From positions 831,393 through 895,392 of the forward strand of contig NW_004450329.1 in NCBI RefSeq assembly GCF_000321225.1: a DNA stretch of 64,000 nucleotides. Reading direction: 5' to 3'. The notes below the pieces were generated by a model, which was not told the origin of the DNA, made no database searches, and worked only from the letters and a program-made list of their open reading frames with translations. Numbering within the stretch: the stretch's first letter is position 1; each line of letters opens with the position of its first letter. This stretch comes from Odobenus rosmarus divergens. Lineage: Eukaryota > Chordata > Mammalia > Carnivora > Odobenidae. The translations under genes were made by a program, and so were the position numbers. Below are positions 1 to 10,085 of the stretch, one piece after another.

Positions 1-1039
1 ATGGTAAAAAAGCCATGAATTCTATGTGCAGTATTCCCCTAGCACTGGAGTTCTCCCGTTCTCCTTGATCAGTAACTTGGTCCTGGCTTGCTGGCTGTTT
101 GTGCTGATCTTCTGGGGGAGGGGCCTGTTGCCATGGTTCCCAAATGTCTTTGCCAGAGGCGGAATTGCCCCGCCCTTGTGAGTCCAGGCTAAGCAATCTG
201 CTCGGTTTTGCTCTCAGGAGCTTCTGTTCCCTGCAAGTTCTCGGTACAGCTTTGGAGGACCAGGGTGAAAATGGTGGCCTCCCAATCTCCACCCGGAGGA
301 GCTGAGAACTGGGGGCCCCGCTCCTCAGTGCACCCCCAGAGAAAAGCAGTCGCTCCCGTCTCCCCGGTCTCCGGCCGCACTCCGTGCTCACCCGGCCTGT
401 GACCGAGCGTTTCTATCTCTGGCACCCGACCCCGTGCGGAGTCTCCAAACCCAGCAGATCCCTGAGGTGCGCTTCCGCGCCACTCCTCTCTGGGGAGGAA
501 GGGGAGTCTCCCCGGATCTGCTGCTTGTTGGGTCCCTGCTGGAGGTGCAGTGGCCCGACTGGGCCGTGGATCACAGTTTATGGCAACCCCGAGCTGTGAA
601 CCCGCACCTCAGCTCCGTCTCTTCAGCCAGTTTCCCCACTCCGATACCTGGGAGCTCTGCCGCACTCAGGCACCCCTGGTCTTTCTGTGACTCCGAGGGT
701 TCTGAGACCACACACTGTCCCACGAGGATTCCACCCCACGCTTAGCCACTGGAGCGACGTCCCTCAGCAGAGCCAACTTCTAAAAGTTCCAATTTTGTGC
801 TCCGCGGCCCCCTCCCCCGCCGTCTATCCTCCCGAATATCGCGTCGGATTCACTTCTCCGCACGTCCTACCTTCCAGAAAGTGGTTGCTTTTCTGTTCGG
901 AGTGTTGTTACTATTCTTATCTTCGATCTCCTGTTGAGTTTGTAGGTGTTCAGAATGGTTTGATCCCTATTCAGCTGAATTCCTGAGACCAGACGAAATC
1001 CAGGTCTCCTACTCCTCCGCCATCTTGCTCCACCCCCCC
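1..1039 (-). mobile_element. L1-A: 5'UTR of a young carnivore L1, cut by the left window edge
   Basis: The reverse strand begins near 1039 with a G-rich start followed by GCAAGATGGCGGAGGAG, the usual start of an L1 5'UTR, and runs left through a GC- and CpG-rich promoter region. It aligns along its length with 10137-11212 (L1-C), with one clear indel: about 40 bases present at 10952-10992 are missing near 805-823. CpG sites are much better preserved than in C; for example the stretch near 390-410 keeps CpGs that C has as TpG or CpA. ORF1 and ORF2 would lie to the left, outside the window, so intactness cannot be judged. The 5' end interrupts an older L1 that resumes at 1040. The L1 identity is secure; the arctoid subfamily is from memory. 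Confidence 0.9.
1017..1028 (-). promoter_or_regulatory. YY1-like motif at the start of the L1-A 5'UTR
   Basis: The plus strand reads ccgccatcttgc, so the L1 sense strand reads GCAAGATGGCGG about 12 bases from the 5' terminus. In human L1 the same motif near position +13 to +21 binds YY1 and helps fix the transcription start. Here the CpG is intact, unlike the copies in the older elements. Binding is inferred. Confidence 0.6.
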
Positions 1040-1717
1040 TTTTTTCATTTCTTATTTTAGTTCTTTGATTCTTCTCTTATGTTTCTTAGTCAATCTAGCT
1101 AAATTTTAATTTTGTTGACCTTTTTGAAGAACCAACTTTCGGTTTTATTTTCCTTGTCTCCACTCTAATCTTTATTTTTTTTTCCTTCTGTGGGCTAGTT
1201 TTGTGTTTAGTTTATTCTACCTTTTCTAGTTCCTTAATGCATAAAAACAGGTTGTTGTGGATTGGAGAGTTTTCTTATTTTTTAATGTAAGCATCACAGC
1301 TATAATTCCATAAAATTATGTGCATTCGGTTTTCATTTTCATTTATCTCAAAATATTCTAATTTTCTTGCAATTTCTTTCTTGGCTCACTGATTGTTTGA
1401 ATATATGATTTAACTTCACATATTTATGCATTTTTCAGTTTTCATTCCACCGTCCATTTCTATTTTCATTCCATTGTGATCAGTAAAGGTACTCTATGAT
1501 TTCAATCTTTTAAAATGTATTAAGACTTGTTTTGTAACCTAATATATAGTCTATCTTGGAGAATTTTTCATGTACACTTGAGATAAAAGTGTATTTATTG
1601 AGTGAAGTGTTTTGTATTTGGTCCAATTTTCCTGTAGTGTTCAAGTCCTGTGTTCTTTTGAAGATATTCTGTCTAGCTGTATTATGCATTATTGAAAGTC
1701 TCTTACTATTATTTTTA

Positions 1718-1857
1718 TTTTTTGATGGGGGAGGGGCAGAGGGAGAGTGAGAGAAACAATGCCAAGCAAACTCCATGCCCAGCACAGTGCCCAATGCAGG
1801 GCTCAATATCACAACCCTGAGTCAGATGCGTAACCTGTGGAACCACCGTGGCAACTT
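1718..1857 (-). mobile_element. SINEC (tRNA-Lys SINE), diverged copy
   Basis: Minus-strand carnivore SINE with a GA-rich block near 1730-1755 and the conserved body 'acaaccctgagtcag' near 1812, ending at the degenerate 5' head near 1857. It is flanked by a perfect 17-bp target-site duplication, tcttactattattttta, at 1701-1717 and 1858-1874. The body is diverged although the duplication is intact. It sits inside the old L1. Confidence 0.88.
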
Positions 1858-2165
1858 TCTTACTATTATTTTTAGAACTGTCTATTGCTACCTTCAATTT
1901 TGGTCAGTGCTTGCTTCATATACTTAGCACCCCTGACATTTAGTGCATATATCTTTATAATTGTTATATCTTCTTGATGTATTGACCCTATTATTAGCAT
2001 ATAATGTTCTTTGTCTCATGTGAGAGTTTCTACATTAAACTCTATTTATCTGATATTAGTATAGTCACTTGTACATTCTTTTGATTATTATTCATATGGA
2101 ATATTTTTTCATCCTTTCACATTCCATCTATTTGTATCCTTACATCTAAAATGAGTCTCTTTTAG

Positions 2166-2354
2166 GGCACCTGGTTGGCTCAGTCGTTAAACGTCTGCCT
2201 TTGGCTGAGGTCATGATCCCAGGGTCCTGGGATCAAGTCCCACATCAGGCTCCCTGCTGGGCAGGAGGTCTGCTTCTCCCTCTCCCACTGCCCCTGCTTG
2301 TGTTCCCTCTTTCTGTCAAATAAATAAATAAAATCTTAAAAAAATAAATAAAAT
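2166..2354 (+). mobile_element. SINEC, plus strand
   Basis: The head 'ggcacctggttggctcag' is followed by the tRNA-like body, a CT-rich segment and the tail 'aaataaataaataaaatctt'. A perfect 18-bp target-site duplication (aaaatgagtctcttttag) lies at 2148-2165 and 2355-2372. It is inserted in old L1 ORF2 sequence. Confidence 0.95.
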
Positions 2355-2493
2355 AAAATGAGTCTCTTTTAGACAGCTTATCGTTGCTTCTGATTTTTTT
2401 AATCCATTTTGCCAATGTGTCTTTTGAATGGAGAGTTCATTTTTATTTAAAATTATTACTGAGGGAAGGACTTAGCTTTGTCATTATATTCTT

Positions 2494-4863
2494 CTTTTTT
2501 TTAATCATTTTCTTTTTTAATTTAAATTCAATTAGCCAACATATAGTACATCATTATTAGTTCCTGATGTAGTGTTCAATGATTCATCAGTTGCATATAA
2601 CACCCAGTGCTCATTACATCATGTGCCCTCCTTAATGCCCATCACCCGGTTACCCCATTTCCCCACCCACCTCCCCATCCACAACCCTCAGTTTGTTTCC
2701 CAGAGTCAAGATTCTCTCATGGTTTGTCTCCCTCTCTGATTTCTTCCCATTAGATTTCCTTCCCTTCCCCTATGATCCTCTGTGCTATTTCTTATATTCC
2801 ACATAAGTGAAACCATATGATAATTGTCTTTCTCTGATTGACTTATTTCACTTAGCATAATACCCTCCAGTTCCATCCATGTCAAAGTAAATGGTAGGTG
2901 TTCATCCTTTCTGACGGCTTAGTAATATCCCATTGCATATATAAACCACATCTTCTTTATATATTCATCTGTTGAAAGACATCTTGGCTCCTTCCACAGT
3001 TTGGCTATTTTGGACATTGCTGAAATGAACATTGGGGTGCATGTGCCCCTTCTTTTCACTACATCTGTATCTCTGGGGTAAATCCTGAGTACTGCAATTG
3101 CTGGGTCATAGGGTAGCTCTATTTTTTAACTACTTGAGGAACCTCCACACTGTTTTCCAGAGTGGCTGCACCAGCTTGCATTCCCACCAACAGTGTAAGA
3201 GGGTTCCCCTTTCTCCACATCCTCGTCAATATTTGTTGTTTCCTGTCTTGTTGATTTTAGCCATTCTGACTGGTATAAGGAGGCATCTCATTATGGTTTT
3301 GATTTGTATTTCCCTGATGACAAGTGATGTGGAGCATTTTTTCATGTACCTGTTGGCCATTTGTATGTCTTCTTGGAGAAATATCTGTACATGTCTTCTG
3401 CCCAATTCTTAACTGGATTATTTGTTTTTTGGGTGTTGAGTTTGAGAAATTCTTTATAGATCTTAGATACCAGCCCTTATCTGATATGTCATTTGCAAAT
3501 ATCTTCTCCCATTCCATAGGTTGCCTTTTAGTTTTGTTGACTGTTTCCTTTGCTGTGCAGATTCTTTTTATCTTGATGAAGTCCCAATAGTTCATTTTTG
3601 CTTTTGCTTCCCTTACCTTTGGCGATGTTTCTAGGAAGAAGTTGCTGCGGCTGAGGTCGAAGAGGTTGCTGCCTGTGTTCTCCTCTAGGATTTGATGGAT
3701 TCCTGTCTCACATTTAGGTCTTTCATCCATTGAGTTTATCTTTGTGTATGGTGTAAGAAAATGGTCCAGTTTCATTCTTCTGCATGTGGCTGTACAATTT
3801 TCCTAGCACCATTTATCGAGGAGACTGTCTTTTTTCCATTGGATATTCTTTCCTGCTTTGCCAAATTTTAGTTGACCATAGAGTTGAGCGTCCATTTCTG
3901 TGATCTCTATTCTATTCCATTGATCTATGTGTCTGTTTTTGTGCCAGTACCATGCTGTCTTGATGATCACAGCTTTGTAATATAGCTTGAAGTCAGGCAT
4001 TGTGATGACCCCAGGTTCGTTTACTTTTTCAACATTCCCCTGACTATTCAGGGTCTTTTCTGGTTCCATACAATTTTTAGGATTCTTTGTTCCAGCTCTG
4101 TGAAAAATGTTGATGGTATTTTGTTGGGGATAGCATTGAATGTGTAGATTGCTCTGGGCAGTTTAGACATTTTAATAATGTTTATTCTTCCAATTCATGA
4201 GCGCGGAATGTTTTTCCATCTCTTTGTATCTTCCTCAATTTCTTTCATAAGTGTTCTGTAGTTTCTAGAGTATAGATCATTTACCTCTTTGGTTAGGCTT
4301 ATTCCTAGGTATCTTATGATTTTGGGTGCAATTGTAAATGGGATCTAGTCCTTAATTTCTCTTTCTTCAGTCACATTGTTAGTGTATAGAAATGTAACTG
4401 ATTTCTGTGCATTGAATTTGTATCCTGCCATGTTGCTGAATTGCTGTATGAGTTCTAGCAATCTTGGGGTGGAGTCTTTTGAGTTTTCCACATAAAGTAT
4501 CATGTCATCTGCAAAGAGTGAGAGTTTGGCTTCTTCTTTGCCAATTTGAATACTTTTTATTTCTTTTTGTTGTCTGATTGCTGAGGCTAGGATCTCTAGT
4601 ACTATGTTGAACAATAGTGGTGAGACTGGGCTTTCTTGTGTTCCTGACCTTAAGAGAAAAGCTCTCAGTTTTTCCCCATTGAGAATGATATTCGCTGTGG
4701 GCTTCTCATACATGGATTTTCTGATATTGAAGTATGTTTTCTCTATCCCTACACTTTAAAGAGTTTTAATCAAGAAAGGATGCTGTATTTTGTCAAATGC
4801 TTTTTCCGCATCAATTCAGAGGAGCATATCATTCTTGTCTTTTCTTTTATTAGTACAATCTCT
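2494..4863 (-). mobile_element. L1-B, 3' half (3'UTR and C-terminal ORF2)
   Basis: This is the 3' part of a near full-length minus-strand L1. The poly(A) tail appears as T-runs at 2494-2520. It is followed (reading right) by a single-module 3'UTR near 2521-2960, then ORF2. The insertion site in the old L1 is marked by a diverged direct repeat, ctttgtcattatattctt at 2476-2493 and a similar ctttgccatttcattattctt at 15598-15618. The element is split at 4864 by L1-C; the other half is 11226-15597. The whole unit without C would be about 6.7 kb, the expected size of a complete L1. Confidence 0.9.
2960..4863 (-). pseudogene. L1-B ORF2 fragment: reverse transcriptase and C-terminal region
   Basis: ORF2p supplies the endonuclease and reverse transcriptase for target-primed L1 insertion. 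Translating the minus strand of 4345-4713 gives a long open block with the catalytic RT motif FADD (codons at 4504-4515) in the context [11 protein letters not shown]. The block 3257-3775 carries the C-terminal region, with [15 protein letters not shown] and a Cys/His-containing segment. These blocks lie in different frames separated by stops, so the gene is broken. The N-terminal half continues at 11226-12981 across the L1-C insertion. Confidence 0.85.
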
Positions 4864-4873
4864 CATGTTGATT
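4864..4873. repeat. Target-site duplication of L1-C, left copy
   Basis: catgttgatt here is repeated at 11216-11225, on the far side of L1-C. Removing C plus one copy restores continuous L1-B ORF2 sequence, which proves the nesting. Confidence 0.88.
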
Positions 4874-4889
4874 TTTTTAAAAATTTTAT

Positions 4890-5130
4890 TTTATTATGTT
4901 TTGTTAGTCAACATACATTATATCATTAGTTTTTGTAGTGTTCCATGATTGTTTACGTTTAACACTCAGTGCTCCATGCAATACATGCCCTCCTTAATAC
5001 CTATAACTGGGTTAACACATCCCCCACCCCCTTCCCCTCTAAAACCCTCAGTTTGATTCTCAGAGTCCATAGTCTCTCATGGTTCATCTCCTCCTCTGAT
5101 ATCTTCCCCTCATTTTTCCCTTACTACTAT
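4890..5130 (-). other. L1-C 3'UTR, terminal module
   Basis: This is the 3'-most part of the L1-C 3'UTR. On the plus strand it reads 'acatacattatatcattag' then 'gtgttccatgatt', a C-rich run and 'ccctcagtttgattctcag'. The same module alone, 5'-truncated, makes up the solo insertions at 48364-48483 and 56124-56371. L1-B lacks a second copy of it. Confidence 0.75.
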
Positions 5131-5450
5131 CTTTTTTTTTTTGACATATAATATATTATTTGCTTCAGAGGTACGTGTCAGTGATTCATCAGTCTTACAC
5201 AATTCACAGCACTCACCATAGCACATATCCTCCCCAGTGTCCACCACTCAGCCACCCCAACCCTCCCACCTCCCACCACTCTAGCAATGCTCAGTTTGTT
5301 TCCTGAGATTAAGAGTCTCTTATGGTTTGTCTCCCTCTCTGGTTTCATCTTATTTCATTTTTTTCTCCCTTCCCCTATGATCCTCTCTCTTGTTTCTCAA
5401 ATTCTTCATATCAGTGAGATCATATGATGCTTGTCTTTCTCTGATTGACT
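5131..5450 (-). other. L1-C 3'UTR, internal module
   Basis: A second 3'UTR-like block begins with a T-run at about 5131 and then 'gacatataatatattattt'. It ends in the same order of landmarks as its neighbour (C-rich run, 'ctcagtttgtttcctgag', 'agtctcttatggtttgtct'). The pair looks like an old tandem duplication or module acquisition. Confidence 0.6.
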
Positions 5451-5559
5451 TATTTTGCTTAGCATAATACCCGCTAGTTCCATCCACGTCATTGCAAATG
5501 TCAAGATTTCATTGTTTTCTTCTGATGGCTGCATAATATTCCATCGTATATATATATAC

Positions 5560-8476
5560 ACCACATCTTCTTTACCCATTCATCTGTCGATGGACATCTT
5601 GGCTCTTTTCATAGTTTGGATATTGTGGACATTGCTGTTACAAACATTGGGGTGCACATACCCCTTCGGATCACTACATTTGAATATTTGGGGTAAGGAA
5701 CCAGTAGTGAAATTGCTGGGTTGCAGGGTGGCTATATTTTCAGCTTTTTGAGGAACCTCCATACTGTTTTCCAGAGTGGCTGCACCAGCTTGCATTCCAA
5801 CCAACAGTGTAGGAGGGTTCCCTTTTCTCCGCAACCTTGCCAACATCTGTTGTTTCCTGATGTGTTAGTTTTAGTCATTCTGACTGGTGTGAAGTGGTAT
5901 CTCATTGAGGTTTTGGTATGTATTTCCCTGATGCCAAGTGACGTTGAGCACTTCTTCGTGTGTCTTTTGGCCATTTGGATGTCTTCTTTGAAGAAATGTC
6001 TGTTTATGTCTTCTGCCCATTTCTTGATTGGATTATTTGTTCTTTTGCTGTTGAGTTTGATAAGTTCTTTATAGATTTTGGATACTAGCCCTTTATCTGA
6101 TATGTCATTTGCAAATATCTTCTCCCATTCTGTCAGTTGTCTTTTGGTTTGGTTGACTGTTTCCTTTGCTGGGCAAAAGCTTTTTATCTTGGGGCACCTG
6201 GGTGGCTCAGTCGTTAAGCCTCTGCCTTCGGCTCAGGTCATGGTCCCAGGGTCCTGGGATCGAGCCCCGCATCGGGCTCCCTGCTCAGTGGGAGGCTTGC
6301 TTCTCTCTCCCACTCCCCCTGCTTGTGTTCCCTCTCTCACTGTGTCTCTCTCTGTCAAATAAATAAATAAAATCTTAAAAAAAAAAAAGCTTTTTATCTT
6401 GATGAAGTCCCAATAGTTCACTTTTGTCCTTGCTTCCCTTGCCTTTGGTGATGTTTCTAGGAAGAAGTTGCTGCGGCTGAGGTCGAAGAGGTTGCTGCCT
6501 CTGTTCTCCTCAGGGATTTTGATGGATTCCTATCTCACATTTAGGTCTTTGATCCATTTTGAGTCTATTTTTGTGTGTGGTGTAAGGAAATGGTCCAGTT
6601 TCATTCTTCTGCATGTGGCTGTCCAATTTTCCCAACACCATTTGTGGAAGAGACTGTCTTTTTTCCATTGGACATTCTTTCCTGCTTTGTGGAAGATGAG
6701 TTGACCATAGAGTTGAAGGTCCATTTCTGGGCTCTCTATTCTGTTCCATTGATCTGTTTTTGCGCCAGTACTGTACTGTCTTGATGATTACAGCTTTGTA
6801 ATAGAGCTTGAAGTCCTCAACTGGGATGCTACCAGCTTTGCTTTTCTTTTTCAACATTCCTCTGGCTATTCGGGGGCTTTTCTGGTTCCATACGAATTTT
6901 AGGATTATTTGTTCCATTTCTTTGAAAAAAGTGGATGGTATTATGATAGGGATTGCATTGGATGTGTAGATTGCTCTAGGTAGCATAGACATTTTCACAA
7001 TATTTTTTCTTCCAATCCATGAGCATGGAACGTTTTTCCATTTCTTTGTGTCTTCCTCAATTTCTTTCATGAGTATTCAATACTTTTCTGAGTACAGATG
7101 CTTTGCCTATTTGGTTAGATTTATTTCTTGGTATCTTATGGTTTTGGGTGCAATTGAAAATGGGATTGACTCCTTCATTTCTCTTTCTTCTGTCTTATTG
7201 TTGGTGTATAGAAATGCCACCAATTTCTGTGCATTGATTTTATATCCTGCCACCTTACTGAATTCCTGTATGAGTTCTAGCAATTTTGGGGTGGAATCTT
7301 TTGGGTTTTCCACATAAAGTATTTTATCACTGCAAAGAAGGAGAGTCTGACTTCTTGTTTGATGATTCGGATGCCTTTTATTTCTTTTTGTTGTCTGATT
7401 GCTTTGGCTAAGGCTTCTAATACTATGTTGAATAACAGTGATGATATTGGACATCCCTGCCATGTTCCTGACATTAGGGGAACAGCTCTCAGTTTTCCCT
7501 ATTGAGAATGATATTCGCTGTGGGTTTTTCATAGGTGTCTTTTATGATATTCAGGTTTCTACCCTCTATCCCTATACTCTGAAGAGTTTTGATCAAGAAA
7601 GGATGCTGTACTTTGTCAAATGCTTTTCCAGCATCTATTGAGAGGATCATATGGTTCTTGTTCTTTCTTTTATTAATGTATTGTGTCACATTGATTGATT
7701 TGCGGATGTTGAACCAACCTTGCAGTGCAGGAATAAATCCCACTTGGTCGTGGTGAATAATCCTTTTAATGTACTGTTGGATCCTATTGGCTAGTATCCA
7801 AGACTTGTAGTCCCAGAATATGCAGGGAATGTTCCCAATCTTTTGGTACCAGTTGAGACCTGATTTATGACCTAGGATGTGATCCATTCTGGAGAATGTT
7901 CCATGGGCACTAGAGAAGAATGTGTATTCTGTTGCTTTGGGATGGAATGTTCTGAATATATCTGTGAAGTACATTTGGTCCAGTGTGTCATTTAAAGCCT
8001 TTATTTCCTTTTGAACTTTTGCTTAGATTATCTGTCCATTTCAGTGAGTGGGGTGCTAAAATCCCCTACTATTATTGTATTATTGTTGATATCTTTCTTT
8101 GATTTTGTTATTAATTGGCTGCTCCCATGTTAGGGGCATAGATATTTAAAACTTTTAGATCTTGTGAGATAGACCCTTTAAGCAGGATATAGTGTCCTTC
8201 CTCATCTTTTATTATAGTCTTTGGTTTAAAATACAATTTGTCTAATATAAGGATTGCCACTCCAGCTTTCTTCTGTTTTCCAATAGCATGATAAATTGTT
8301 TTCCACCCACTGACTTTCAATGTGGAGGTGTCTTTGGGTTTAAAATGAGTCTCTAGCAGGCAGCATATCAATGGGTCGTGTTTTTTTATCCAATCTGTTA
8401 TCCTGTGTCTTTTGATTGGGGCATTTAGCTCATTTACATTCAGGGTAAGTATTGAAAGATATGAATTTAGTGCCAT
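5560..8476 (-). pseudogene. L1-C ORF2, internally deleted and frameshifted
   Basis: ORF2 starts at the ATG at 8476-8474. The first 121 residues (8111-8476) are open and begin MALNSYLSILTLNVNELN, with the endonuclease N-terminal Asn and the downstream ETH glutamate. The next open block (7489-7974, 161 residues) begins in late endonuclease sequence ([14 protein letters not shown]). It then jumps, at about 7798, straight into the RT region ([10 protein letters not shown], later HHDQVGFIP and [13 protein letters not shown]). The loss is about 0.97 kb relative to L1-B and stays in frame. The SDH endonuclease motif is absent or altered to FWDYKSW. The RT FADD motif is destroyed near 7320-7345 (FFAVIKYF). 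C-terminal pieces lie at 6510-7070 and 5580-5846. It is non-functional. Confidence 0.88.
6191..6384 (+). mobile_element. SINEC inserted in L1-C ORF2
   Basis: A near-consensus carnivore SINE: 'ggggcacctgggtggctcag' head, 'gggatcgagccccgcatcgg' B-box region, CT-rich block, and tail 'aaataaataaataaaatctt'. A perfect target-site duplication, aaaagctttttatctt, lies at 6175-6190 and 6385-6400. It is the innermost layer of the nest and therefore postdates L1-C. Confidence 0.96.
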
Positions 8477-8529
8477 TGTATTGCATGTAAGGTGGCTGTT
8501 ACTCTATACTGTCTCTATTCCTTTCTGGT

Positions 8530-9450
8530 CTACATTACTTTTGGGCTCTCTCTTTGCTTAGAGGACCCGTATCAATATTTCTTGTAGGGCTGGTTTTGTG
8601 TTTGCAAATTCTCTTTGTTTTTGTTTGTCCTTGAAGTTTTTTATCTCTCCTTCTATTTTCAGTGACAGCTTATCTAGATATAGTATTCTTGGCTGTATAT
8701 TTTTCTCTTTTATTGCTTGGAATATATCATGCCAGTCCTCTGGCCTGCCAGGTACCTGTGGATAGGTCTGCTGCCAATCTAATGTTTCTACTGTTGTAGT
8801 TTACAGACCTCTTGCCCCAAGCTGCTTTCAGGATTTTCTTTTTGTCTCTGAGACTTGTAAGTGTTACTATTAGATGTCAGGGTATTGACCAATTTTTATT
8901 GATTTTGAGGGGGGTTCTCTGTGCCTCCTGGATTTTGATGCTTGTTTCCTTCTCCACATTAGGGAAGTTCTCTGCTATAATTTTTTCTAATATACCTTCT
9001 GTCCCTCTCTCTCTTTCTTCTTCTTCTGGGATCCCAATTATTCTAATATTGTTTCGTCTTATGGTTTCACTTATCTCTCGAATTCTGCCCTAGTGATCCA
9101 TTAGGTATTTATCTCTCTTTTTCTCAGCTTCTCTATTTTCCATCATTTGGTCTTCTATATTACTAATTTTCTCTTCTGCCTCATTTATCCAGCAGTTAGA
9201 GCCTCCATTTTTTATTGTGCCTCATTAATAGCCTTTTTGATTTCAACTTGGTTACATTTTATTTCTTTTATTTCTCCAGAAAGGATTCTCTAGTATCTTC
9301 CACACTTTTTTCAAGCCCATCTAGTATCTTTAAAGTCATGATTCTGAACTCTAGGTCCGACATCTTACTGAAGTCCGTATTGATTAGGTCCCTGGCAGTT
9401 GGTACAGCCTCTTGTTCTTTTTCTTGCGGTGTGTTTTTCCATCTTGTCAT
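8530..9450 (-). pseudogene. L1-C ORF1 (RNA-binding protein), broken
   Basis: ORF1p is the L1 trimeric RNA-binding chaperone. The start ATG is at 9450-9448, opening MTRWKNTPQEKEQEAVPTAR. The N-terminal open block stays readable to about 9268 (DLEFRIMTLKILDGLEKS). Downstream the RRM-type segment is recognisable as NNIRIIGIPEEEE near 9020-9060. Further on there is a stop where the codon run reads NWSIP-stop near 8890, and more stops near 8700-8730. The end is set by similarity and by the ORF2 start at 8476. The size is about right for a mammalian ORF1, but the frame is lost. Confidence 0.82.
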
Positions 9451-9590
9451 TTTATCCAGAGGAGAGTAGATGAATGAGAGACAAAATGCTAACAGGGTAA
9501 CAACGACCCCAGAAAAAATATACATTAAATAAATCAGAAGACACATGAAACCAGGGGGGAAAGAAAAGGAAAGAAAAGGAATAAAAAAAG

Positions 9591-10085
9591 AATATGACCA
9601 GGCTGTTGAATAGATCAGAGCCACACACTAGATTTTGGGTGCATATTGGTCTGTTAGAAGAAACTACCTCCCAAAATTTTAAAGAACAAAAAACATATAT
9701 GTATAAAAATATGGGTAATTATGATGAAGGGATGGAACATGACTGTAAAGATTAAGATTATAAAAGATTCTATAAAAGGAATTGATAAGATAAGAAGTTC
9801 GTTGAAAGAAGAAAGAAGAAAAATTAAAAAAAAAAAAAGACAAGAATGTGATCAGGCAGGAAACAGAACAAAGCCATACACTAGAGATTTAGGGTATATT
9901 TTTGTCTGTTAGAAGTAATTGTATCCTAAAATTTTAAAGAGCGAAAAACATAGATACAAAAAGTAGGGTTAACTACAATGAAGGGATATAAAGTAGTCTA
10001 AAAATGAAAATTAAAAAAGATTAAAAAAAAGAATTGATAAGATAATATGTTGGTTGAAAAAAGGAAAAAGAAAAATTCAAAAAAA
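9591..10085 (-). repeat. Tandem duplication of about 250 bp in the L1-C 5'UTR
   Basis: Two adjacent units, about 9591-9843 and 9844-10085, share the same ordered landmarks: 'gaccaggc'/'gatcaggc', 'cacactag'/'tacactag', 'ggtctgttagaag'/'tgtctgttagaag', 'aaaattttaaagaa'/'aaaattttaaagag', 'atgaagggat', 'aattgataagataa' and 'gttgaaa'. L1-B has a single equivalent (about 14170-14440). Confidence 0.8.

Larger units (their letters stand above)
1040..2475 (-). mobile_element. Old host L1 (L1MA-like), part 1: ORF2 remnant
   Basis: Read on the minus strand, this is decayed L1 ORF2, from the start of the reverse transcriptase region (near 1040) back to the endonuclease N-terminus (near 2450). The plus strand shows the familiar antisense landmarks in order: 'gaagaaccaactttcggtttt' near 1125, 'cattgtgatcagtaaaggtac' near 1470, 'gatatcttcttgatgtattgaccct'-type sequence near 1967 and 'tagacagctta' near 2370. 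The frame is destroyed by stops and indels. Two SINEs (1718-1857, 2166-2354) and L1-A interrupt it. L1-B is inserted at its right end, and it resumes at about 15619. The subfamily name is a judgement from memory. Confidence 0.8.

Noticed and set aside
208..986. Cluster of open frames of 64-103 codons on the plus strand at the left end, as if a gene
   Set aside because: They lie in a GC-rich, stop-poor L1 5'UTR on the antisense strand; most do not start with ATG. Only the frame shared with L1-C was kept, as a tentative finding.
4874..5131. A separate short L1 insertion at the 3' side of L1-C
   Set aside because: No second target-site duplication lies at 5131, and the catgttgatt repeat pairs 4864-4873 with 11216-11225, so both 3'UTR modules most likely belong to one element.
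5455..6366. Plus-strand open frames of 66-117 codons
   Set aside because: They are antisense shadows of L1-C ORF2 and, at the end, run through the SINE at 6191-6384.
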